This document shows, in pieces, positions 18,758-26,193 of a DNA stretch of 64,000 bases. The notes below the pieces were generated by a model, which searched no databases, was not told where the DNA came from, and worked only from the letters and a program-made list of their open reading frames with translations. Positions within the stretch are counted from its first letter, which is position 1, and each line of letters starts with the position of its first letter. This DNA comes from Nitrospiraceae bacterium (GTDB taxonomy: Bacteria > Nitrospirota > Nitrospiria > Nitrospirales > UBA8639), in NCBI GenBank assembly GCA_020632595.1, contig JACKFF010000009.1, positions 62,001 through 126,000 of the forward strand, written 5' to 3'. Made by a program: the position numbers and the translations under genes.

Positions 18758-20641
18758 TTACGATTGACTATAACGTCGCATCCAAAGTTCGAGCATCATA
18801 ATATTCCAAAGCACGGTTCCAAAAAACGAGGTCTGGTCGGATTGGTGTTGGTCCACAAAATATTCAAGCATTTTTTTTTGGAAGAACCCACGTTTGGCTA
18901 GTTCCGGACCAAGAACCGCATCTCGCATCATCTGGTTAAGACGTTTGTCTGTTCGAAGCCATACGGGTATAGGAAGACCAAAGCCATGCTTGACTTTTCC
19001 TTGTATGGCCTGGGGCAATAGGGGAGCATATGCTTGCTTGAAAAAGGTCCGAAGCTTGAGCCCTCGCATTTTGAGATTGGCTGGCACCGTTGCGGAAAAT
19101 TCCGCTAGCCGACTATCTAAAAATGGGAAACGCACATTGACTCCGGCAGCCTGCCCCATCCTGGTAACTTTGAGTACATCATTATCTCCAATGGCGACCT
19201 TGAGATCCACATAGAGTTGCCGATCTAATTCATCCTCAGCCAATGCCCGGCGATAGTGTTCATATAACATTTCATCGGGGTTGTACTGGTGGGCTAAGTT
19301 CTTTACCAGGTCATCATTGAAGATATCGGTCATGGGGATTATCTCAAGAAGACCCCAAGAAGAAAGTCGAAGAGGATACGGTATATTAGCTCGCTCGATA
19401 TATTTTTTACCCTTGTGAAAAAGGCCAACCTTTAGATAGTTCGCCAAGAAAAAAACTGTCGGCTGTAATACATGCTCTCGAAACCAAGATGGAATTTTTT
19501 TATAGTAATCAAAAACACGTTGGGTCGCATACCGTTCATTTCCTGCAAATAGCTCATCACCTCCATCACCAGCAAACAAAATATCAACCCCATGCTCCTT
19601 GGCTAGCTTTGCACAGAAATAGGTGGGAACTGCAGAGGCATTTCCAAAGGGCTCATCGAAAGACTCAAGTAATAGAGGAATGGCATCAAACGTATTTTCG
19701 GGTGAAACAAAATACTCGTAATGCTCCACCTTAAACGCTTGAGCCGCCATCCGTGCATAATTAATTTCATTGTATCCAGGAACATCAAAACCAATGGAAA
19801 AGCTCTTAATAGGCCAAGAACAGTTTTGTGCCAAAATGCCAGTAATCGTGCTGCTATCAATGCCACCACTCAGAAATGAGCCAACGTAATTCCCATGAAG
19901 TTCATCCCCCAACCGACAGTTAACCGCATCCTGAAAACCGGAATGTAATTTCTCGATGAGGATATCCTGCGGGCTTAGATCTGATGTCAAATAATTCATA
20001 TCCCAGTATCGTTCCAATGTGACTTGTCCACGCTGATACCGCAACACATGCCCTGGTGGTATTTTTCGAACTTCCCGAAAAATTGATTTGGGCGTGGGAA
20101 CCACGGAGTTACAGGTCATGTCAATTATTGCTTCAGGATTAATCGTCCACTCTAGGGGCAAAGGGCAAGCCCGTAACGCTTGCATACAAGACGCAAAAAC
20201 AAGATGCGGTCCCTGTTGGGAATACAGTAAGGAATGAACTCGAAATCGATCAGTAGCCAAGAAAAAGATTTGCTCCCTTCCATCCCATACCACGATGACA
20301 AAATCACCACGAAGACGGGATAACAATGACATCCCATCATGAAGATAGAGATGGAGCAGCCAGTCGAAAGGATCAGTGGTTATATCGTTGCCGCCAAGCT
20401 CTTTCAAGTTATAGACATTCCCATAGAGTCCCAGTCCAACTGTTTCCCCATGAACCCTGATCGTAGCTGTGCCGGCTAAATAAGTCGGAGTGTGGCACAC
20501 GCCCAAACACATCGTCCCCCAGCTATCGACCGAACTAGAACATTGGTGGGTCTTGTGCATTTGAGCGACCATGGGAGAAAGGAGCTTGGGATCAATTTGC
20601 CCGTATTGACTGTCTTGCACGATTCCACAAATACCACCCAT
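18758..20641 (-). CDS. Asparagine-synthase-like amidotransferase
   Basis: A 627-residue protein from the ATG at 20641; AGGA lies 9 bases upstream, and the in-frame ATG at 20656 overlaps that site. The N-terminal part is a class II glutaminase-type domain and the C-terminal part an ATP-pyrophosphatase synthetase domain with SFLSGGIDSSTITG near residue 260 and FAGDGGDELFAGNERY near 365. The usual catalytic cysteine follows the initiator Met directly; here the protein begins MGGICGIVQ, so the cysteine is at position 4 and cannot become the N-terminal residue by Met removal alone. It may use free ammonia or need other processing. It probably amidates a carboxylate or forms an amide bond in EPS assembly. 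A second, canonical paralogue lies at 26194-28089. Confidence 0.85.
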   Translation of the reverse strand: MGGICGIVQDSQYGQIDPKLLSPMVAQMHKTHQCSSSVDSWGTMCLGVCHTPTYLAGTATIRVHGETVGLGLYGNVYNLKELGGNDITTDPFDWLLHLYLHDGMSLLSRLRGDFVIVVWDGREQIFFLATDRFRVHSLLYSQQGPHLVFASCMQALRACPLPLEWTINPEAIIDMTCNSVVPTPKSIFREVRKIPPGHVLRYQRGQVTLERYWDMNYLTSDLSPQDILIEKLHSGFQDAVNCRLGDELHGNYVGSFLSGGIDSSTITGILAQNCSWPIKSFSIGFDVPGYNEINYARMAAQAFKVEHYEYFVSPENTFDAIPLLLESFDEPFGNASAVPTYFCAKLAKEHGVDILFAGDGGDELFAGNERYATQRVFDYYKKIPSWFREHVLQPTVFFLANYLKVGLFHKGKKYIERANIPYPLRLSSWGLLEIIPMTDIFNDDLVKNLAHQYNPDEMLYEHYRRALAEDELDRQLYVDLKVAIGDNDVLKVTRMGQAAGVNVRFPFLDSRLAEFSATVPANLKMRGLKLRTFFKQAYAPLLPQAIQGKVKHGFGLPIPVWLRTDKRLNQMMRDAVLGPELAKRGFFQKKMLEYFVDQHQSDQTSFFGTVLWNIMMLELWMRRYSQS

Positions 20642-21631
20642 TTCATTTTTCCTCAAAACCGTTCATGACTAGTACTTAATACATAAATTCCAGAGCCCAA
20701 TGTGCAGGAAATTCAGTCATTGACTGAATCGAACTTCCTATGCAGATATATTTACAATGACACTCCTGTCACATTATCATTCAGGCAAAACTTCCAACCC
20801 AACCCCAATAATATCAGCCAAGATATGCCCTCATAATGTTCTTGACTCCCTTTGATGTTCCTCGATCTACTAATTGATCGCCCCATAATCATTGACATGT
20901 TCAGGGAAAATTCCATCTCGGATAAAAAGACCGAGATTTTTTTGAGAAGTTCTGGGTCAGCCCGCAAATCCCTATCAGGATTTCAAACCTCACAGCACAA
21001 TGAAGCTTCATCGCCATGGAGATTTGATAATGGCGCCTTTACCTTTCTTCCGATATAGCGCATCCTCAAAGAAATTTTCCTGGAGATACTTTGAAGTGAT
21101 TATCACCACATTATTGGTACTTGGGCTATTCCAAATTGTTGAAAGCCCCACCGTCTGTGGCCTTTTTCAAGACATGTTAGTCCAGACGGGATCGAGGGGT
21201 ATTAAGAGTAAAATTCCAACAAGATCAAAATTCAACAAAGGAGCACGTACCTCAAAAAGATATCGGTCGACATTAGTGAAATATAAACTCGTTTTTGGCC
21301 GGAACAATAACTAATTCCAACTATAGCCAATATTTAGTAGATGTGAAGTTTGCAGATTTTCGAAGCTTTGAGAGAAATGCTCCCGTAAGCAGGGAAAGGT
21401 CCTATTCCCCGATAAGCCATGAAAATGGTCTTTAGCACGTTGGCAGAAAAACAGAGAATATGGTTAAAAAACGCTGTGTATAGTGGTTTGACGGGCCCAC
21501 ACATTAATTACAACCCATGTATGGCATCCCCAAAATCCTCTTAAAAACCCGGAAAAGACAAAGTCCACAAGAGACATAATGAAAGGATACTACTGGATAG
21601 AGGAGCTTTTATAGGAAGGAATTGCCGAACA
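20642..21631. other. 990-base intergenic region
   Basis: No convincing gene. A + strand frame at 21000-21314 (104 codons) has no family resemblance and no ribosome-binding site. The region must hold the promoter for the minus-strand genes starting at 20641, if these are not read through from upstream; I see no clear -35/-10 or sigma-54 box. It contains a terminator-like hairpin on the opposite strand (20915-20943). Confidence 0.5.
20915..20943 (+). terminator. Terminator-like hairpin facing + strand
   Basis: The stem ATCTCGG (20915-20921) with CCGAGAT (20931-20937) is followed by seven T (20937-20943). This is a normal rho-independent shape, but no + strand gene is recognised before it. It could end a short unannotated RNA or be chance. 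Confidence 0.35.
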
Positions 21632-22798
21632 TTAAGAGCAATATTCTTTTCCCTGCGAGACCAGAATAATCACTTTTTCTGCATTGCCTTTCCAAGAAAG
21701 CTTCCTTGATTGAACAGCAGAAAAAGCTTGCATGCCCGTTTCTTCCTGCAACTTCTTGTTATTTATAAGCGTAAGCATGACCTGTCTGAGATTATTTTTG
21801 TCCTCTGGCAAAAAAAGAAATCCTGAAATTTTATCCTCAAGAACTTCGCAAATATTGGGCTGGAAGGGTGCAACAATACATTTACCCATTCCCATATATT
21901 CCAAAACTTTCATTGGACATGCGTAACGAGGTGCTCTAGGTTGAACAGCAATATCCATTGCCGCAATATAGGAAGGGATTTTTTCATGAGGTAAAGACCC
22001 TGTAAATCGGACAGCATCCCAAATGCCAAGGTCTTTTGCCTTTTGCACTAGCTCGTCATAAATTGGCCCATCTCCAATCATTAAAAACTTAACATCTTTG
22101 TTAGCAGAAAGAAGGTCCTGAAGAATATCCAGGAGCATTTCCACCCCATGCCATGGACGGAACCAGCCCACGAAACCAATGACCACACTATCTTTCAGGC
22201 CGTATTGCTTGCGTACCTCCACTCCAGAAACATCCGGATTGAAATTCCCAAAATCAATACCATTGGGCATAACCGTAATTTTATGAGAAGGCACACCTTG
22301 ACTAACCAAAATTTCTTTCAAAACACCCGACACAGCCAAGGCTTGCGTTGCATGGGAGCAAATCCACTTTTCAAGAATTCTCGCAACCCACTTGATGGCT
22401 AGCTGGCCGAGTTCGGCCTGTTCCACATACAAAGGGGCATTGACCTCTACTATAATGGGAATTTTCCAGAGTCGGCTGACAACTACTCCCGAGAAATTGT
22501 TAAGAGCATATCGTTCATAAATAAAATCAGGTCTTTCATGGATTACGGAACGAGCAAGCATGAATATCCCTATAACATTGTATCCCAAACTCATGAGATC
22601 ATAGATAAAATGTGGGACCTTTTTCCGCAACAAACCCCATAATCCAGTTGCCGCAGACTTCGAATTGAGACTTTGATAATTCACCAATCCCACCACTCGA
22701 ACCTGGTGACCTAATTCACGAAAGGCCTTAATTATTTCATGGACATGGACTCCCTGGGCATCTCCCAATTGAGTCCGATGGTGATAAAGAATTTCCAT
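21632..22798 (-). CDS. Family 4 glycosyltransferase
   Basis: A 388-residue GT-B enzyme of the GT4 family. It shows the N-terminal acceptor-domain motif HHRTQLGDAQGVHVHEIIKA (about residues 5-24), and the donor domain with VVIGFVGWFRPWHGVEML (about 205-222) and KVLEYMGMGKCIVAPFQPNI (about 310-329). The second of these holds the nucleotide-sugar-binding E-x7-E-type motif. It transfers a sugar to the growing EPS repeat on the cytoplasmic face. It is separated from the next upstream glycosyltransferase gene by the disrupted IS200-like element and its IS3 insertion, and from the downstream gene by ~1 kb. The original operon may therefore have been split here. Confidence 0.85.
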   Translation of the reverse strand: MEILYHHRTQLGDAQGVHVHEIIKAFRELGHQVRVVGLVNYQSLNSKSAATGLWGLLRKKVPHFIYDLMSLGYNVIGIFMLARSVIHERPDFIYERYALNNFSGVVVSRLWKIPIIVEVNAPLYVEQAELGQLAIKWVARILEKWICSHATQALAVSGVLKEILVSQGVPSHKITVMPNGIDFGNFNPDVSGVEVRKQYGLKDSVVIGFVGWFRPWHGVEMLLDILQDLLSANKDVKFLMIGDGPIYDELVQKAKDLGIWDAVRFTGSLPHEKIPSYIAAMDIAVQPRAPRYACPMKVLEYMGMGKCIVAPFQPNICEVLEDKISGFLFLPEDKNNLRQVMLTLINNKKLQEETGMQAFSAVQSRKLSWKGNAEKVIILVSQGKEYCS

Positions 22799-22937
22799 AC
22801 AACTAGTATCCTAGCCTTACCCTAACAAGACTGGGCCTATTCTCCTATATGAATCATGTCACAGCGACACACCCAACCAAGCAGACCTTATTATTAAGCC
22901 CACCGAACTCTAAAAATGGCTCTTCGGTAGATCCTCA

Positions 22938-22962
22938 CGGGCTTACGCCACATGGCCCTTAA
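22938..22962. repeat. REP-like motif related to 24969-24993
   Basis: GGGCTTACGCC followed by ACATGGCCC matches, in the same orientation, GGGCTCACGCCCCGTGGTCC at the other border of the IS200-like element. A small palindrome CCCCGCGGGG follows at 22993-23002. It may be the remains of an element border or an independent repeat. Confidence 0.45.
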
Positions 22963-23545
22963 AATTAAAACTCGAGTTGAATCAACTCTATTCCCCGCGG
23001 GGTTTCCCAATAAAGGAAAGTGCTTGAGAAACCGTGGTGCGTCATAACCAATCATATATTCTTTGGTTACCCCGTGGTCTTGCCACGGGGATATTTAATT
23101 CTGCCCTTTGTCCACTAGTCCTTGTTGAGCCACCTACTGTCGGATTCCCGCCTTATTCAACCCAACGATCGCAGAGAAGAACCCTGGAGAACACAACACC
23201 GCTCCCCAGTATGTCCCCTTCAGCTCGTGATACCGAAGCCGAAGTTGCCAACTTAAATTCGCTTTCATCATGCCCACGATACTCGAAAACGCATCTTTCG
23301 GAGGAATCACCAGCACGACATGAATATGAACGAATTGTACGCTCCATCGTTGTAGCTCTAAATTGGGGGATCGTGCTGAACCTGGGATAAATGCTCTTAG
23401 ACAAAGAGCTGGATCGCCCCCCAATATAGGTCGACGATATTGAAGTGGTTCAGTAAAAAAGGACAGAAAGAAACGCGCGTGAATAATTTCTCGGTCTCAG
23501 AGTTTTCCCCGGCTCCTTCTGAATATCGGCCTCCATAATTCCCCT

Positions 23546-24472
23546 TTATCGAACGATCTCCTCGTCGGGCATACTTAGGTCCCCCCCTCGTGTTCCCACC
23601 GGCTGTGGTGTCAGGCCTTGGGCCTGCGCCTCAACCGCATTCGGGCTGAGATAGCCTAACGTGGAGTGTAACCGGTGACTATTATAAAACATTTCCATGT
23701 AGTCGATGACCGTGGATTTGACGGTTTCAGAGGGCTGTTCTTTGGCCGTGTCGCCGAGCCCTTCGTGTTTCACACTGCGGAACACGCGCTCCACCACCGC
23801 ATTGTCCCAACAATTGCCCCGCCGACTCATGCTGCCGATCATGTGATGCCGTTGTAGCAGCGCTTGATAGGTCTGACTCGCATACTGACTCCCGCGATCC
23901 GAGTGATGTAGCAGTCCTGGCGGCGGGTGCCGTCGTCCAATGGCCATGGTCAAGGCCCTTGCCACCAACGAGGTCTCCATGGTGGACGCCATGGCCCAGC
24001 CCACAATCTTCCGAGAAAAGAGATCCACCACCACCACCGCAAGATAGAGCCACCCATCTTGGGTGGACAAATACGTGATGTCACTGCCCCAGACCCGGTT
24101 CGGCCTCTCGATCGTAAATTGCCGATCTAAACGGTTGGGGGCCACCGGCTCCCCATGCCGGCTGTCCGTGGTGCGGGGGACCCAGGGCCGCTTCGGCTTC
24201 ACACTCACCCCTGCGTGCCGCATCAGGGTGCGGGTGCGCCACCGGCCCACGCACACCCCTTCGGCTCGCAACGCCTGGCACAAGCGCCGTTGCCCGTAGG
24301 TGCAACGAGACGCAGCATGTAGACGACGCACCTGAGCACACATCGCATGATCGGGGGCCGTGAAGCGCCCCTTTAGAAAGGCATAATACCCACTGCGACT
24401 GACCTGCAACACCTGGCAGAGCACGGTCAATGGGTACCGCGCCCGTTCCCAGTGAATAAACGCGTACCTCAT
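23546..24472 (-). CDS. IS3 transposase OrfB (DDE integrase core)
   Basis: 308 residues. An HTH_21-like N-terminal region (LQVSRSGYYAFLKGRF) is followed by the rve integrase core, with all three catalytic residues visible: D in VWGSDITYLS (about residue 130), D in LHHSDRGSQY (about 193) and E in WDNAVVERVFRSVKHE (about 229). It starts in the stop codon of OrfA (ATGA), so it is made either by reinitiation or as an OrfAB fusion by programmed frameshifting, as is usual in the family. It cuts and joins the element ends. Complete length and intact motifs suggest activity. Confidence 0.92.
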   Translation of the reverse strand: MRYAFIHWERARYPLTVLCQVLQVSRSGYYAFLKGRFTAPDHAMCAQVRRLHAASRCTYGQRRLCQALRAEGVCVGRWRTRTLMRHAGVSVKPKRPWVPRTTDSRHGEPVAPNRLDRQFTIERPNRVWGSDITYLSTQDGWLYLAVVVVDLFSRKIVGWAMASTMETSLVARALTMAIGRRHPPPGLLHHSDRGSQYASQTYQALLQRHHMIGSMSRRGNCWDNAVVERVFRSVKHEGLGDTAKEQPSETVKSTVIDYMEMFYNSHRLHSTLGYLSPNAVEAQAQGLTPQPVGTRGGDLSMPDEEIVR

Positions 24473-24768
24473 CGGGGTTCGCTCGCGAAGAAGGCCGTGG
24501 CTTTTTTTAAAATATCCCGTTCCAGCCGGAGCCGCCGATTCTCCTCCCGCAGGCGATGCAGTTCCGCCTGTTCCGGCGTTTGATGGCCTTTTCCCGGAAA
24601 GGCACTCGCCCCCGTCCGCTCCATCTCTTTTTTCCAGCGACGGAGCAAACCCGCGTTCACCCCGAGATTCTTGGCCGCCTCGGCCACGGAATATCCTTGT
24701 TGGATGACAAGAGCGACAGCGTCCCGTTTAAAGTCGACCGCATACTGTTTTCGTCCATGACTTCCCAA
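24469..24768 (-). CDS. IS3 transposase OrfA (helix-turn-helix)
   Basis: 99 residues. An N-terminal helix-turn-helix of the IS3/transposase_8 type (YAVDFKRDAVALVIQQGYSV, then AEAAKNLGVNAGLLRRWKKE) binds the element ends. A C-terminal leucine-zipper-like heptad region (LHRLREENRRLRLERDILKK) serves multimerisation. It overlaps OrfB by 4 bases. Alone it usually acts as a regulator or inhibitor; fused to OrfB it forms the transposase. Confidence 0.92.
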   Translation of the reverse strand: MGSHGRKQYAVDFKRDAVALVIQQGYSVAEAAKNLGVNAGLLRRWKKEMERTGASAFPGKGHQTPEQAELHRLREENRRLRLERDILKKATAFFASEPR

Positions 24769-24975
24769 GACCCACCTCCTTTGGCGATTATCGCTCTTTT
24801 CGAGGTGTCCATTTCAACTAGACCACTTCAATATTTAGTGCTCCACACCACATGATATTGGTGCTGAAAGGCGCCATGAGCACTGAGGCAAACTTTCATG
24901 CTCTAGTGCCATCAAAAATCCCTCATGTGGCAGGGAATCCCCTGCCTTAGGAAGGGAGCGCTTTCACCCATGGGC

Positions 24976-26187
24976 TCACGCCCCGTGGTCCTCCCCACTA
25001 GCTTTGAGAGGTAACACAGACTGAAAAACTTCCTTGACCGCATCAGCGGTCTGACACCATCGGAATTGCTGGGCATAATCCAAAATTTCTGATTGAGACC
25101 AAGTACGCTCTAGACTGGTCTTCAGAGCCTTGGCCACGTGCTCCGGTTTTCGTGCCACCAGCGTTCCCACCTTGGGAGACTTAACAATTTCCGGAATACC
25201 TCCTACCGAAGTGGCCAACACGGGAGTCCCACAGGCTAACGATTCCATAATCACATTAGGCCATCCTTCCCGCTCACTCAGCAAACAACACACATCCGCG
25301 GAATTATAAAACCAGACCAACTGTTCGTGAGGCACCTCTCCGCAAAACCTAACACGTTCGCTCAAATTTAAAGATTGCACAAGACATTCCAAACGCTCAC
25401 GCTCTACCCCCTCACCAACAACATAGAGGGACCAAAGAAGGGTCGAAGACTTTTTACTTAAGAGAGCAAGAGCGTGCAATAAAACATCAAGGCCTTTATT
25501 TGCATTCAAACGACACACCGATAAAACCAATGACTGGCCCTCTCTGATAAAACCGATTTTCTTTCTCGCCTCCACTCGAGGGATGAAGAAAAACTTTTCC
25601 GGATTCACTCCATTTGGAATAACACGAATTTTCTTTTCATCGACACCCAACTTAATAGATATTTGCCGGAGGGCCTCTGAGACCACAATGACCGCATTAG
25701 CCTTTCGAAGGGTCCAGGTTATAAGTTGGCGAATAATCGGGAGGTTCTTAAACAGATTCACATCTGTCCCCCTAGCCGACACCACAACCGGAACACGAGT
25801 GATAAAGCTTAGCAGAACAGCCGCAAACCCATCCGGATACACATAATGGGCATCGATAAGCGCGAAGGGAAATGACCGTTGAAGTGCCCGTATCTTCCAA
25901 CAAACCGATACAAACAACAAGAATCCCTGCAAGATCATCCCGATCTTAGGAATCATGACATAACGGGGATGCCACACTTCCATGCCTTCACGCACTTCAT
26001 GGCTGGCGACCTTTCGATACGTGGCACGCCATCCCCCTAACCCTGGTGGATAATACGGAACCGGCGCCACCACCTTCACACTCCATCCGTGCCGGGCCAT
26101 ACTATGTTTCAGTCGTTGATGAATAAAAACTCCGTGATTGGGAAATTGGTTATTAGGAAATAAGCTGGTAAAGACAAGGATTTTCAT
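24976..26187 (-). CDS. Family 4 glycosyltransferase
   Basis: A 403-residue GT4 enzyme. The N-terminal domain has FTSLFPNNQFPNHGVFIHQR (residues 5-24), a signature of a GT4 group common in exosortase A loci. The donor domain has SVCRLNANKGLDVLLHAL (about 229-246), GEVPHEQLVWFYNSADVCCL and EGWPNVIMESLACGTPVLAT (about 309-328), the last being the E-x7-E donor motif. It is 6 bases from the amidotransferase gene, so translation is probably coupled. Its last codons and the TGA stop (HGA-stop, GACCACGGGGCGTGA) lie within the border hairpin of the IS200-like element, so insertion appears to have replaced the original C-terminus by a few residues without harming the domains. Confidence 0.88.
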   Translation of the reverse strand: MKILVFTSLFPNNQFPNHGVFIHQRLKHSMARHGWSVKVVAPVPYYPPGLGGWRATYRKVASHEVREGMEVWHPRYVMIPKIGMILQGFLLFVSVCWKIRALQRSFPFALIDAHYVYPDGFAAVLLSFITRVPVVVSARGTDVNLFKNLPIIRQLITWTLRKANAVIVVSEALRQISIKLGVDEKKIRVIPNGVNPEKFFFIPRVEARKKIGFIREGQSLVLSVCRLNANKGLDVLLHALALLSKKSSTLLWSLYVVGEGVERERLECLVQSLNLSERVRFCGEVPHEQLVWFYNSADVCCLLSEREGWPNVIMESLACGTPVLATSVGGIPEIVKSPKVGTLVARKPEHVAKALKTSLERTWSQSEILDYAQQFRWCQTADAVKEVFQSVLPLKASGEDHGA

Positions 26188-26193
26188 TATTAA

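Larger units (their letters stand above)
23441..24830 (-). mobile_element. Intact IS3-family element (1390 bp)
   Basis: The ends are inverted repeats starting TGAAGTGGT on each strand (23441 inward and 24830 inward). It is flanked by ATAT at 23437-23440 and 24831-24834, a 4-bp target duplication. It carries orfA and orfB with an ATGA overlap. Complete genes and exact duplications suggest a recent insertion. Confidence 0.9.
23097..24899 (-). pseudogene. tnpA: IS200/IS605-type (REP-associated) TnpA transposase, split by IS3
   Basis: The gene starts at the ATG at 24899 (MKVCLSAHGAFQHQYHVVW) and is interrupted after STKY at 24831. It resumes at 23440, where removing the IS3 element and one ATAT duplicate gives STKYRRPILGGDPALCLR in one frame. 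Downstream parts read FVHIHVVLVIPPKDAFSSIV, with the HxH metal-binding motif of HUH nucleases, and CSPGFFSAIVGLNKAGIRQ. A frameshift between about 23350 and 23400 and a TAG after GIRQ show that it was also decaying otherwise. Such enzymes move single-stranded DNA with hairpin ends or REP sequences using one tyrosine. Not functional now. Confidence 0.8.
23064..24993 (-). mobile_element. IS200/IS605-type element, disrupted by an IS3 element
   Basis: The borders are inferred from hairpins: CCCCGTGG-N5-CCACGGGG at 23070-23090 on one side, and an imperfect CCACGGGG/CCCATGGG hairpin around 24968-24990, plus the palindrome GGCAGGGAATCCCCTGCC (24932-24949), on the other. Between them lies a transposase gene split by the IS3 element 23441-24830. 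Elements of this family have hairpin ends and no terminal inverted repeats, which fits. The outer cleavage points cannot be fixed from one copy. Confidence 0.6.

Noticed and set aside
21000..21314. 104-codon + strand frame in the 1-kb gap
   Set aside because: No start signal or known domain; basic, low-information C-terminus; not supported by neighbours.
22990..23005. CCCCGCGGGG as an operator
   Set aside because: Palindromic, but between element borders and far from any start; no regulator or second site supports it.
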